Below, one piece after another: positions 8,092 through 16,450 of a stretch of DNA of 36,221 nucleotides. This DNA is from Nostoc favosum CHAB5714 (GTDB lineage: Bacteria > Cyanobacteriota > Cyanobacteriia > Cyanobacteriales > Nostocaceae), in contig NZ_JAIVFQ010000072.1 of NCBI RefSeq assembly GCF_020829495.1, forward strand, positions 1 through 36,221. Reading direction: 5' to 3'. How positions within the stretch are numbered: the stretch's first letter is position 1; every line of letters starts with the position of its first letter. The position numbers and the translations under genes were made by a program. The notes beneath the pieces are model-generated. The model was not told the DNA's origin and made no database searches. It saw only the letters and a list, made by a program, of their open reading frames with translations.

Positions 8092-9239
8092 TTAACTGCC
8101 CTCTCTAATACAGCAACTGCATTTACACCGCCAAAACCAAAAGCATTGACTTGGGCTATTTGCAGTGACTCAATTCTTGTTTCTTCAACGACAATCCTGA
8201 GCGACTTTGCCTCTGCCATTGGTGCTGTAAAACCGAGAGTTGGCGGTATTCGACCTTGATTAAGGCATTCAATAGCTGTAACCACGCCAATCAATCCTGA
8301 TGCACCTGATGTATGACCAATTTGCGATTTTAAACCGGTGATGAACACGTCAGTGACTTGATCGCCAAACAGTTCCTTAATTGCCAGAGCTTCAGTCTGG
8401 TCATTGAGAATAGTTCCGGTTCCATGCACCATCAGCAAGTCGATATCTGCGGGAGAAACATTTGCTCGGCAATGAGCATCGACCATAGCCCGCACAATTC
8501 CCTTTTGGTCAGGGGCTGTCTCATGATAAGCGTCGCAGCTCATTCCGACACCCCTTAACCAAGCGGAGGGTATTACACCTCGATTGGCAGCCCGTTGGGC
8601 AGGTTCTAGAACAAGGGCAGCAGCTCCTTCACCCAGCAGAACTCCACGGCGGTGGCGATCAAATGGTTGAACATACTCTGGATGAAGCGGGTTCACCCGA
8701 TCTAGAAGTCCAAACATGCTTTCGGTAATGGAATCACAGCCAGCTACGATCACTGTATCCATTTCGCCGAGGGAGAGCATATCCTCAGCAAGTCCCAAGG
8801 CAAAGTTGGAAGCAGCACAAGCATTAGAAAATGTCATCACTGGACATTGAAATCCTGTAAGTTTCTGGATAGCTTCACCAAAGTGAAGCTCCTTGACATG
8901 CAAAGGCTGCCCGTTAGACCACCACAGTTCAAGTGAGCGTAATTCGCGTAAACCCGTACCAACCAAAATTGCCAGCTTGCCAGCTTGCTCTGGAACGAGC
9001 TTGGCTGCCTGGATTGCTTCGTTAATTGCTGCACACAGCCATTTGGTAGCTCGTGCCTTTACGTCCTGTGACGGTTCTCGGTCGAGGATTTCGTATGCAC
9101 GCTGAAGATTGAATTGATTTGGGTTAAAGGATTGTAGAGGATGATTACCTGTTGCTCCATTGCAAAATGCTGTGAAGCAGGCATCCTTATTCATTCCTAA
9201 ACTAGTGAACGTGCCGGTTCCTGTGATTGCCCATGACAT
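8088..9239 (-). CDS. Beta-ketoacyl-ACP synthase, active (KS-E)
   Basis: A 383-residue FabF/type II polyketide ketosynthase with an intact catalytic triad. The nucleophile Cys is at about residue 141 in FSNACAASN. The first His is in LMVHGTGTILND, the second in LKSQIGHTSGASG. It ends with the NAFGFGGVNAV motif. It is slightly shorter than canonical FabF (about 410). It would accept an acyl chain from ACP and condense it with malonyl-ACP. It lies 2 bases after the stop of KS-D and overlaps the start of the fused KS-hydrolase by GTGA, so the KS-E/KS-F pair is probably made stoichiometrically, as in KS-CLF heterodimers. Confidence 0.92.
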   Translation of the reverse strand: MSWAITGTGTFTSLGMNKDACFTAFCNGATGNHPLQSFNPNQFNLQRAYEILDREPSQDVKARATKWLCAAINEAIQAAKLVPEQAGKLAILVGTGLRELRSLELWWSNGQPLHVKELHFGEAIQKLTGFQCPVMTFSNACAASNFALGLAEDMLSLGEMDTVIVAGCDSITESMFGLLDRVNPLHPEYVQPFDRHRRGVLLGEGAAALVLEPAQRAANRGVIPSAWLRGVGMSCDAYHETAPDQKGIVRAMVDAHCRANVSPADIDLLMVHGTGTILNDQTEALAIKELFGDQVTDVFITGLKSQIGHTSGASGLIGVVTAIECLNQGRIPPTLGFTAPMAEAKSLRIVVEETRIESLQIAQVNAFGFGGVNAVAVLERAVK

Positions 9240-9241
9240 TT

Positions 9242-10348
9242 TCAGTTTCCTCCTGCCCTAATTAGCATACAACCGACAGTTCCATCCCATCCGACAGAGG
9301 TGATTAGTCCATATCGATTACCTGCGGTCGGCAGACTCTCGAAAAAGGCGAGCAAGGCTGCAAGTTGAAAAGCTGCTGAAGCACTGAAACAATCGCCGAT
9401 CAAATCGCTGATAGAGAAATGATAGGCACAGTCCATTCCCATCAATGCCATGCTCAATCCTTCATCTTGTAAGCGATGCAAAACTGGAATCTCGCAATGA
9501 CACTTAGCAATCACCTCAATCTGAGATGGTGTAATATTGGCAGAAACCAGCAATTTCTGAATACAGGATGCTAACCCAACAGCCTGCTGTTTAGCGTTAT
9601 TGATATTTATTTTTGAATAAACACCAAACTCACAGCCAAGTACTTCTGCGAGAATTTTGCGATTGTTTGCTTGGGCAATTTCTGGCTTTTCCAGTACAAA
9701 AATGGCACAGCCTTCTCCCAGAGGAAGTTTTTGGCGTGAGGAACTAGTATGGTAATAAGCCCAAGCAGTCTGTTCGCAAAATTCCTCGACAGCGCCAGTT
9801 AAGAGTGTATCTGCATATCCACTACGGATTGTCAGTGCAGCATAGCGTAAGGCCAAAAGTCCTGATAACTTGCCGCCTGAGATAGTGGCATTGACACCCT
9901 TGAGCTTATGCCAAATTGCACATTGACCCGCAGCACAGTTCATAACTGTGTTAGGAAACAGAGCAGGATTAACTAGATATGGTCTTTCCTGCACTAACGT
10001 CTCACGAGTAAACTCGCTAATACTTCTAATACTTCCAGTACTAGTCCCTAAAACAACTCCTATTCTGTCCTGCTTGGGTTCCACAGTGATGCCACTATAC
10101 TTTAGAGCCATGCCAACTGCAGCCACTGCCATACCCGTAGTACGGTCCATCGAGCGGGTTCCCTTGGAACCAAGGAATTTAGTTGTTTCAAACTCTGGAA
10201 TAATACATGCTTCATCGAAGGGAAGAGGATCTGTAGTATACCCAGTAATAGGTTTGAGTCCAGAACTCTTTTTTGTGCAACCTTCAGTAAACGCATCTAT
10301 GCCAATGCCAATGGGAGAAATAACACCCCATCCAGTGATTGCTAACAT
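9242..10348 (-). CDS. Degenerate ketosynthase, chain-length-factor-like (KS-D)
   Basis: A 368-residue thiolase-fold protein related to FabF but catalytically dead. It has the N-terminal ITGWGVISPIGIG, VVLGTSTGS and the LPLGEGCAIFVLE strand. The nucleophile position is Lys160 in TISGGKLSGL, where an active KS has Cys. Neither the HGTGT nor the KxxIGH His motif is present; the latter region reads SISDLIGDCFSASAA. In known KS-CLF pairs the inactive subunit shapes the chain-length tunnel and carries Gln at this site; Lys here is unusual. The gene starts 12 bases after the active KS-C stop, so it is the natural partner of KS-C. Confidence 0.87.
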   Translation of the reverse strand: MLAITGWGVISPIGIGIDAFTEGCTKKSSGLKPITGYTTDPLPFDEACIIPEFETTKFLGSKGTRSMDRTTGMAVAAVGMALKYSGITVEPKQDRIGVVLGTSTGSIRSISEFTRETLVQERPYLVNPALFPNTVMNCAAGQCAIWHKLKGVNATISGGKLSGLLALRYAALTIRSGYADTLLTGAVEEFCEQTAWAYYHTSSSRQKLPLGEGCAIFVLEKPEIAQANNRKILAEVLGCEFGVYSKININNAKQQAVGLASCIQKLLVSANITPSQIEVIAKCHCEIPVLHRLQDEGLSMALMGMDCAYHFSISDLIGDCFSASAAFQLAALLAFFESLPTAGNRYGLITSVGWDGTVGCMLIRAGGN

Positions 10349-10360
10349 ATTCTTCGTTCC

Positions 10361-11578
10361 TTACACGTTACACTTGCTAAAGATTACAACCGAGTTGTTT
10401 CCACCAAAAGCAAAGGCGTTATTTTGAACAATATGCAAATCTGCAGAACGAGCTTTGTTGGGAACACAATCAAGACCACATTCGGGATCGACGGATTGAC
10501 AGTTGATAGTTGGTGGAATAAAGCTTTGCTGCAAAGCGATCGCGCAGGCGATACTAGATAGGGCGCTGGCTGCTCCCATTGTATGACCAATCATTGACTT
10601 GATAGAGCTGGTGGGAGGAGTTTTGTCGCCAAAAACTTCTAGAATCGCACCTGCTTCGGTTAAGTCATTTGCTTGAGTTCCAGTACCGTGAGCAGATATG
10701 TAGTCTACATCGTTCGGGTCAATACCTGCGTTTTTATGGGCTAAACGTATACACTTAGCAATGCTGTTTTTATCTGGCGCTACCATGTGATTGGCATCAC
10801 AATTCACCCCATAACCGAGAATTTCTGCATAGATATGTGCGCCACGAGCGATCGCACTCTCTAAGCTTTCCAGAAAAAGGATTCCGGCTCCTTCGCCGGT
10901 CAGAAGTCCCTGTCGATTTCGATCAAACGGTTGGCAAACAGATGGGGCAATAGTACCTAGACGGTAAAAACCAGCAAAAGTCTTACGGCACATCGAGTCT
11001 GCACCACCACACAGCATGAAATCGGCATCGCCTGCGGCAATCAGGTCATACGCATGACCGATTGCGTAGTTACCTGCGGCACATGCAGTAGAAATTGTTA
11101 CTGCTTCACCATGCAAGTCAAACTCTTGAGCAACGTTCAGAGAAAGTCGGTCAGCTGGAACCTGGCGGAACTTATCTGAATCTGAATCTAATTGAGCTGG
11201 CCCTTGTTTCACCCACTTTTCTGTCAGCCAGTCAATAAGTTGTGACTCTCCGTCTGTAGTCCCGATACTAACTCCACAACGATTTTGAGAAAGTAGTTTT
11301 GGGTCGATTCTTGAGTCGGCGATCGCCATGCGTGCAGCAGCAATGGAAAACTGACTGCTACGGCCAATTGTTTCAGGATTGAGCCGATGAACCCATGCCT
11401 GAGGGTCAAAATCGCGGATCTCGCACCCGTTTTTAGAGGTAAAACCACTAGTATCAAAGACTGTGATTTCAGAGACACCGCTGGCACCCTTTCTGAGGGA
11501 TCTAGCGAAAGCCTCAGCACCAATTCCAATACTTGTGACAGCACCGAGTCCTGTAATGACAACACGCTTATGGCTCAT
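10361..11578 (-). CDS. Beta-ketoacyl-ACP synthase, active (KS-C)
   Basis: A FabF-like ketosynthase of about 405 residues with all catalytic residues: Cys166 in ISTACAAGN, His in SAHGTGTQAND, His in KSMIGHTMGAAS, and the C-terminal NNAFAFGGNNS. I start at MSHKRVVITG (11578), which leaves one base between the ACP2 stop and this ATG; an upstream in-frame start at 11599 would run into the ACP gene. It is the most canonical of the three active ketosynthases. With its immediate downstream neighbour KS-D it forms a KS-CLF-like pair next to ACP2. Confidence 0.93.
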   Translation of the reverse strand: MSHKRVVITGLGAVTSIGIGAEAFARSLRKGASGVSEITVFDTSGFTSKNGCEIRDFDPQAWVHRLNPETIGRSSQFSIAAARMAIADSRIDPKLLSQNRCGVSIGTTDGESQLIDWLTEKWVKQGPAQLDSDSDKFRQVPADRLSLNVAQEFDLHGEAVTISTACAAGNYAIGHAYDLIAAGDADFMLCGGADSMCRKTFAGFYRLGTIAPSVCQPFDRNRQGLLTGEGAGILFLESLESAIARGAHIYAEILGYGVNCDANHMVAPDKNSIAKCIRLAHKNAGIDPNDVDYISAHGTGTQANDLTEAGAILEVFGDKTPPTSSIKSMIGHTMGAASALSSIACAIALQQSFIPPTINCQSVDPECGLDCVPNKARSADLHIVQNNAFAFGGNNSVVIFSKCNV

Positions 11579-11579
11579 T

Positions 11580-11843
11580 TTACTTATCCCAACCAGCATT
11601 TTGTTTAACTACTTCGTAAACTCCAGATAAGTTGTTCATCTTTACTAATTCTGATTGGGGAATTTCAATTTGAAACTCCTTTTCCAAACTTGCCAGAATT
11701 TCAATGGCACGTAGAGAATCAGCGTTATGGTCTTCTTGAAAGCGACTAGTTTCAGTCATTTCCTCTAATTCAATCTCCAGAATATCGGCAACAATGTTTT
11801 TAATTGTGTTCTTGCGTTCTTCGATAATGGTTACAGAAGTCAT
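11580..11843 (-). CDS. Acyl carrier protein (ACP2)
   Basis: An 87-residue acidic acyl carrier protein. The phosphopantetheine attachment Ser lies in HNADSLRAIEIL (DSL motif), followed by helix 3, FQIEIPQSELVKM. The start at 11843 is fixed by a good AAGGAG ribosome site 9 bases upstream; the frame continues to a TTG at 11876, but that region holds the ribosome site itself. The protein carries growing acyl chains as thioesters on 4'-phosphopantetheine. About 180 bases separate it from the upstream enoyl reductase, so a secondary promoter is possible. It is one of two carrier proteins here. No phosphopantetheinyl transferase is encoded in the window. Confidence 0.92.
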   Translation of the reverse strand: MTSVTIIEERKNTIKNIVADILEIELEEMTETSRFQEDHNADSLRAIEILASLEKEFQIEIPQSELVKMNNLSGVYEVVKQNAGWDK

Positions 11844-12022
11844 AAAACCTATCTCCTTTTGTTCAATTGAAGTCAAAAATCAACCTATAGCAGTCCTATT
11901 TTAGTTGTGAAATCCTCGTGAGGGTTGTCTAAAGTCAAGAATATCTTTTTAGTTTTCACTCTTGAATCTAAAACTTGCCTCAACGCGCTCGTTCCTAATT
12001 TGTCCAGAATTGCTATGGATAG

Positions 12023-12814
12023 TTAGACAGTGTAGAATTCGCCTCCGTCTACACCAATGACATTTCCAGTCAGCCAAGAAGAATTGCTGCTTATAAGTAG
12101 AGCAATAGCATCTCCGATATCTTCTGGTAAAGTCAACCTTTGATGGGGGTTATAACGTTTTGCACGCTCAATTATTTCCTCGTGTTCAGGAATACGTTGC
12201 AGAGATGGAGTAACAGTTACACCAGCTCGAATGGCATTCACTGCAATTTGGTATGGTGCTAGTTCTAGCGCCAGTTGCCGAACGTGGGACTCCAAAGCAC
12301 ACTTAGCAGCAGAAACTGCGCCATAATTTCTTGTCACTTTAGTGCTTCCTGCACTTGTGAGAGCGAAGATTTTAGCACCAGGTTGAAGTAAACCCCCATC
12401 AAACAAATCTTGCACCCAATAAACTAAGCTATGTGACATAACAGAAAGCGTCATTTCTATATGTCGTCGAGAAATAATATCTTCATTTGGCTTTTGGCGA
12501 ATAAAGGGAAGCAGAGTACCGAAAGCCAAAGAGTGTACTAAAACTCTGATACCATTAACTTCTTTGAGGTCATTAACGATTTCGGAAATAATTTCACTTC
12601 GAGCAGAATCACTAGCAGCATTGGCGTTGAAAAAACGGACATCTACTTGGTTATGCTTAAGTTGAGCAATCAGCTCATCTATTTCTGGCTGTCTTTCTGC
12701 TGTATCTAAATGAACCCCAATAATATTCATTCCTCTGGCACTTAAAGAGAGGGTACAGGCTTTACCTATTCCACTAGAAGCACCTAAAACTAAACACCAA
12801 GGTTTGAACTTCAT
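12023..12814 (-). CDS. FabL-like short-chain reductase, probable enoyl-ACP reductase
   Basis: A 263-residue short-chain dehydrogenase/reductase. The N-terminal cofactor motif is LVLGASSGIGKA. The active-site pair is Tyr164 and Lys171 in NYGAVSAAKCALE. The spacing of six residues between Tyr and Lys (YX6K) is the hallmark of enoyl-ACP reductases of the FabI/FabL type; FabG-type ketoreductases have three. The stretch AKCALESHVRQLALELAPYQI resembles Bacillus FabL. The C-terminus GNVIGVDGGEFYTV is typical of the superfamily. It would reduce trans-2-enoyl-ACP with NAD(P)H. An enoyl reductase implies that some cycles are fully reduced, so the product may be partly saturated rather than a full polyene. 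A specialised oxidoreductase role is the main alternative. Confidence 0.75.
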   Translation of the reverse strand: MKFKPWCLVLGASSGIGKACTLSLSARGMNIIGVHLDTAERQPEIDELIAQLKHNQVDVRFFNANAASDSARSEIISEIVNDLKEVNGIRVLVHSLAFGTLLPFIRQKPNEDIISRRHIEMTLSVMSHSLVYWVQDLFDGGLLQPGAKIFALTSAGSTKVTRNYGAVSAAKCALESHVRQLALELAPYQIAVNAIRAGVTVTPSLQRIPEHEEIIERAKRYNPHQRLTLPEDIGDAIALLISSNSSWLTGNVIGVDGGEFYTV

Positions 12815-12911
12815 AGACTATTAGTGGTTAATTATTAGTAGTTGGGGGCTAGGAGTTAGGTAGTAGTACTTTTTGATAACTAACAACTAACGACTCCTTT
12901 CAGTTAACTTG

Positions 12912-13943
12912 TTACATCACCTTTTCAAGGGTGAGCATAGCGATATGTCCGTGAGGGCTAGTTGCAAGAATTAAACCCTCCCCATGTTCAATTGCCAGGG
13001 CTGCCATTTGCAGTAATGGAGAAACAGTAATTAAAGCTCCAGTTGCTCCGATGTAATTGTGAGAAAAAACCTGGATATTTCTAGCTGCCAAAGTTTCCCG
13101 AATAATACTATCAACCGTTTGGTTGAAAGCAAATGAACAGATCAGCGGACAGTAATGAATGGAAGTCCGATCTACTGGGATTAACCGCTCAAGTTCTTGA
13201 CGGATGGTTTTCCTCAACCGTTCCTGAATTGTTACTTCTTGAAGCTGTTTGGGGTTGAAAAATCGCAAACTACCTTTACCCACCTGGCAGTAAATTCTAG
13301 CCTGTCGACTTAGGACCTGAGGCAATGTTTCGAGAATTAAAGCACAAGCTCCTCCTTCTTTGACAGGTACGCCCAGAACCTCAGATATTTGTGATGGTGG
13401 ACTGTCTTCAGTAGCCCCCACTAACGCTATTTTTGCTCGCCCTTGACGAATTGAATGAGCGCCGAAAATTATTGATTCCAAACCAGCGACTACGCTACTA
13501 GTTAAAGAAATATTGAAAGCTCTAAAGCCGTACTTTATTGAAACGTAGCTAGCCGGAAGGTTAACGGAAAAATTGGGAGCTTCCATAGGGCTAAGAGCTG
13601 TTGCTCCCTCAGTCATTACTACACGATCCATTTGGGAGCAAATGGAGTCAATAGCAAAGTTAGTGCCCAGCACCACTCCTTTTTCTTCTGGAGTGCAGGA
13701 GTTGTCTTGAATATTTGCATCTTCCAGAGCTAGTTTAGCTGCTGCCAAGATGTACTGTGTAGCCAAAGGAAAATACTTGAAACCTCTCGAACCAAAAAAA
13801 CGTTTAGGTTCAAACCAATTAACTCCTTTCATATTGCTGAGTTCTTGAACCTTGCAATCTACAGTAGAAAGTTCTGTAACTGTAGTTGCTTGCGAACAAA
13901 TAGGGCCAATTCCAGATATAACTATCGGACAAATACTTGTCAT
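12912..13943 (-). CDS. Degenerate ketosynthase, chain-length-factor-like (KS-B)
   Basis: A 343-residue thiolase-fold protein, short for the family. The N-terminus VISGIGPICS, GVVLGTNFAID and VKEGGACALILE follow the KS pattern. The nucleophile position is Val151 in SLTSSVVAGL and both catalytic His motifs are missing. Its SIRQGRA and AFNIS elements align best with the KS domain of the fused protein at 6202-8091, so these two degenerate subunits may share ancestry. The ATG overlaps the stop of KS-A as ATGA, indicating translational coupling and a KS-A/KS-B heterodimer. The role would be chain-length control or scaffolding, by analogy with chain-length factors. Confidence 0.85.
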   Translation of the reverse strand: MTSICPIVISGIGPICSQATTVTELSTVDCKVQELSNMKGVNWFEPKRFFGSRGFKYFPLATQYILAAAKLALEDANIQDNSCTPEEKGVVLGTNFAIDSICSQMDRVVMTEGATALSPMEAPNFSVNLPASYVSIKYGFRAFNISLTSSVVAGLESIIFGAHSIRQGRAKIALVGATEDSPPSQISEVLGVPVKEGGACALILETLPQVLSRQARIYCQVGKGSLRFFNPKQLQEVTIQERLRKTIRQELERLIPVDRTSIHYCPLICSFAFNQTVDSIIRETLAARNIQVFSHNYIGATGALITVSPLLQMAALAIEHGEGLILATSPHGHIAMLTLEKVM

Positions 13944-15130
13944 GAAACTGCCCCCATAATCAGCGAAATATTATTACCTCCAAAAGCATAGGCATTAATT
14001 AAAACATTACGGATCAAAGCCTGAATTGGAGCGTTACGGTGCAATTTTAAACTGCATTTTGAATCAACGGTGGTGATGTTAGCTGTAGGAGGTACAATAC
14101 CATGTTTTAAAATCATGGCTGCTGTGAGGCAAGAGAAGGCTCCAGCTGCCCCTCCAGTATGACCAATTTTTGACTTGAGAGCACAAACCAACACTTGATC
14201 AATGCGATCGCCTAACATCTCGGCAAGCATATTGCTCTCCATCAAATCGTTGAGTACTGTTCCTGTACCGTGAGGAATAACACAGTCAATCTCATTTACA
14301 CTTAATTCAGCTTCAGCGAGTGCTCGCTGTAAAGCTGCTTTTGGATGTTGCCCCGTTGGGTCTGGAGCTGTGGGATGATATCCATCACAACTCCAACCGC
14401 AACCTTTTACTTGTGCATAATAATCAAACCAACCACGACGACGGGCATGAGATTCAGATTCTAGAACTAAAATTGCTGCTCCCTCTCCGGTTACCGTACC
14501 ACCTCGTTGGGCATCAAAAGGACGACAAACTTCAAAATCGAGTGCCTCTAGCCGATTAAAACAAGCTTGTACAACCCGTGAAAATGCCTCAGCACCGCCT
14601 ACAAGCATTACATCAGCCCAACCACTCCGGATTGCTTCTATAGCTAAACTAACGCTGTAAGTCCCAGAGGAACATGCTGTACTAACGCTTAGATTAGGAC
14701 CACTCAGAACAAACTGGCAACCCAAAGAAGACGCAACTTTGAAATTAAAGGCTTCTATACCACTAACTTGAAGACTTTTTTCACGGCTATTTTCTATCAA
14801 ATCTGCATCACCCATTGCAGTTCCAATAGAAATGCCAATACTTGATGATTCAGTACTATTGAGTAGTCCAGCGTCTTGCAAAGCCATTTGAGATGCTCGA
14901 ATGGCAAAATCACTTGCTTTTCCCAAGGAATCACCAACTACTGAAAAGCTCGGTGGTTTCTGTTCACGTACATAATAGCAACGACGGTTTCGCATATATT
15001 CAAAGCGAGTATACGGATATTCCTCCGGTAAACTGCTTGTAGCTTCAAGTAGGGTTTTCCAGTACGTCTTTGGGTCTACTCCAATCGATGACACAAGACC
15101 GAGTCCTGTAATTACAATTCTCTCAGACAT
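13940..15130 (-). CDS. Beta-ketoacyl-ACP synthase, active (KS-A)
   Basis: A 396-residue ketosynthase with an intact triad: Cys153 in SVSTACSSGTYS, His in IPHGTGTVLND, His in LKSKIGHTGGAAG, and the terminal NAYAFGGNNIS. The N-terminus is IVITGLGLVSSIGVDP, typical for FabF and type II polyketide KS. It is the first ketosynthase in transcription order, after the diiron protein, and overlaps KS-B by four bases. It may handle starter or early extension steps, but its specificity cannot be read from the sequence. Confidence 0.93.
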   Translation of the reverse strand: MSERIVITGLGLVSSIGVDPKTYWKTLLEATSSLPEEYPYTRFEYMRNRRCYYVREQKPPSFSVVGDSLGKASDFAIRASQMALQDAGLLNSTESSSIGISIGTAMGDADLIENSREKSLQVSGIEAFNFKVASSLGCQFVLSGPNLSVSTACSSGTYSVSLAIEAIRSGWADVMLVGGAEAFSRVVQACFNRLEALDFEVCRPFDAQRGGTVTGEGAAILVLESESHARRRGWFDYYAQVKGCGWSCDGYHPTAPDPTGQHPKAALQRALAEAELSVNEIDCVIPHGTGTVLNDLMESNMLAEMLGDRIDQVLVCALKSKIGHTGGAAGAFSCLTAAMILKHGIVPPTANITTVDSKCSLKLHRNAPIQALIRNVLINAYAFGGNNISLIMGAVS

Positions 15131-15180
15131 AGATATTAGTAAAAGCTGTCAGCTTAATTGCAACTCGGTATTAGTTTGAT

Positions 15181-15951
15181 TCACGCCTGAATTATTGATG
15201 ACACCGAAGTTGGTAGTGGAGGAGGAGGCGACAGGAATTTATGAAATTTGCTGTACCAACTTATGATGTTCGTAAATATTAAGAAAGGCTTGGAGAATTT
15301 TGCTTCTTTCTTTTGAAGAATGCCAACTAGGCGAGGCATTAACGACAGACAGTACCATCGATAACTCTGTAATCCTTTGTCAAGGCACTTGGCAGCGTAT
15401 TCTGAGCAATCCATTTTCTTACCCAAACGCTCAACTGCCTGCTTAGTATAAGCAGCGTGGGATTGCTCATCATTGATAATAATCTTTAAGAGTTCCGAAG
15501 CTGCTGGATCAACCGGCTTAAGTAGGTTGGCCATCAGGGTAAAACGTTGTATTGCAAATGTTTCCAAAGCATGTACTCCAGCAAAAAGAGGAATCAATTC
15601 TACTTGATGAACACTCTCACCCCGTGAAAATTTTTCTGTAACACTTGTCCAACCTGCTGAACAAAAAGCTTTGACCGTATTTGTCCATGAAGGAACTTCT
15701 TCCGGATGAAATTTTCCTTGTGAAATTAGTAGTTTCTTCCACATTTCTGAATGTCGATGTTCATCAGCCATATGCTTGTTGAGTCTTGATTCAAGCCAAT
15801 CATCATCTAACTTACCAGTCACATTATTAATCCCTGGAATTTCGCCATCTGCTTCTAGAACAAAGAGGAAATTTTGATACCACACCCGGGCATCTGGAGA
15901 CTTGCAAATAGCTTGAAAAAACTCTTGAGTTAACCATCGTTCTAGTTTCAT
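15181..15951 (-). CDS. Ferritin-like diiron protein (putative oxygenase/desaturase)
   Basis: A 256-residue four-helix protein with a complete set of carboxylate/His ligands for a dinuclear iron site: Glu33, Glu64-x-x-His67 (DEHRH), Glu130 (HALETF) and Glu162-x-x-His165 (DEQSH). This is the arrangement of ferritin-like O2-activating enzymes such as hydroxylases, desaturases and MiaE-type proteins. A C-terminal extension after about residue 205 ends in a Pro-rich PPPPLPTS tail with a hydrophobic segment (FLIFTNIISWYS). It sits between the dehydratases and KS-A, so an oxidative step on the ACP-bound chain (desaturation, hydroxylation or chain-end modification) is plausible. The reaction type cannot be decided from sequence. 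Confidence 0.7.
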   Translation of the reverse strand: MKLERWLTQEFFQAICKSPDARVWYQNFLFVLEADGEIPGINNVTGKLDDDWLESRLNKHMADEHRHSEMWKKLLISQGKFHPEEVPSWTNTVKAFCSAGWTSVTEKFSRGESVHQVELIPLFAGVHALETFAIQRFTLMANLLKPVDPAASELLKIIINDEQSHAAYTKQAVERLGKKMDCSEYAAKCLDKGLQSYRWYCLSLMPRLVGILQKKEAKFSKPFLIFTNIISWYSKFHKFLSPPPPLPTSVSSIIQA

Positions 15952-15979
15952 AAACTCTGACTCTCCATTCTTCGTAGTT

Positions 15980-16450
15980 TTAATTCATTACTTCAACTGA
16001 GCGCAGCGCAACTACTACTCGCTCAACTTCTGCAATTTGCCTATGATTGACCCAAACTTCACCGCTAAAAACAGCTGCATCAGCCAATCCGCGTTCCAAG
16101 CGTACGCGATGTTCCATCGTATCACCTGGAAAAACTTCATCGTAGAAAAGGAATTTGCTAATTGAGCCAAACAACATTAATTCCTGACCAATATTTCCTT
16201 TGTGTTGACGAATCTGGTTGTACATAATTCCTGCCGCTTGGCAGAAAGACTCTATGATCAATGAACAAGGATAAGCATAATCTTGTATTTTTGCTGTGTC
16301 GCCAAGCTCAGCGAAACAAGGCTCATTGCAAGTTACAGTTTTTATCGCTACAAAGTTAGCATTAGATTCTAATTCTTGAACCTTATCAACTAACAACATT
16401 GGAAAACGATGAGGGATGATACTCTTGATTTTGTCTTGGCTAATCATCAT
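15980..16450 (-). CDS. FabZ-like dehydratase subunit lacking the catalytic His (DH-A)
   Basis: A 156-residue hotdog protein of the FabZ/FabA type. It keeps the structural FabZ element IIPHRFPMLLVDKV near the N-terminus and the helix with the acidic residue (SLIIESFCQAAG). The loop that in FabZ reads GHFPGKPIFPG and carries the catalytic His is replaced by ELGDTAKIQDYAYPC, about four residues longer and without His. Alone it should be inactive or altered. Its start overlaps the stop of DH-B by 11 bases, so the two are probably co-translated and may form a heterodimer, as reported for the ApeI/ApeP dehydratases of aryl polyene clusters. Here it may supply the Glu side or scaffold of the composite site. 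Confidence 0.8.
   Translation of the reverse strand: MMISQDKIKSIIPHRFPMLLVDKVQELESNANFVAIKTVTCNEPCFAELGDTAKIQDYAYPCSLIIESFCQAAGIMYNQIRQHKGNIGQELMLFGSISKFLFYDEVFPGDTMEHRVRLERGLADAAVFSGEVWVNHRQIAEVERVVVALRSVEVMN

Noticed and set aside
15980..16450. PHRFP motif of DH-A as the catalytic His
   Set aside because: In FabZ the catalytic His is in the GHFPG segment, not PHRxP. DH-A lacks that His, so I call it the degenerate partner.
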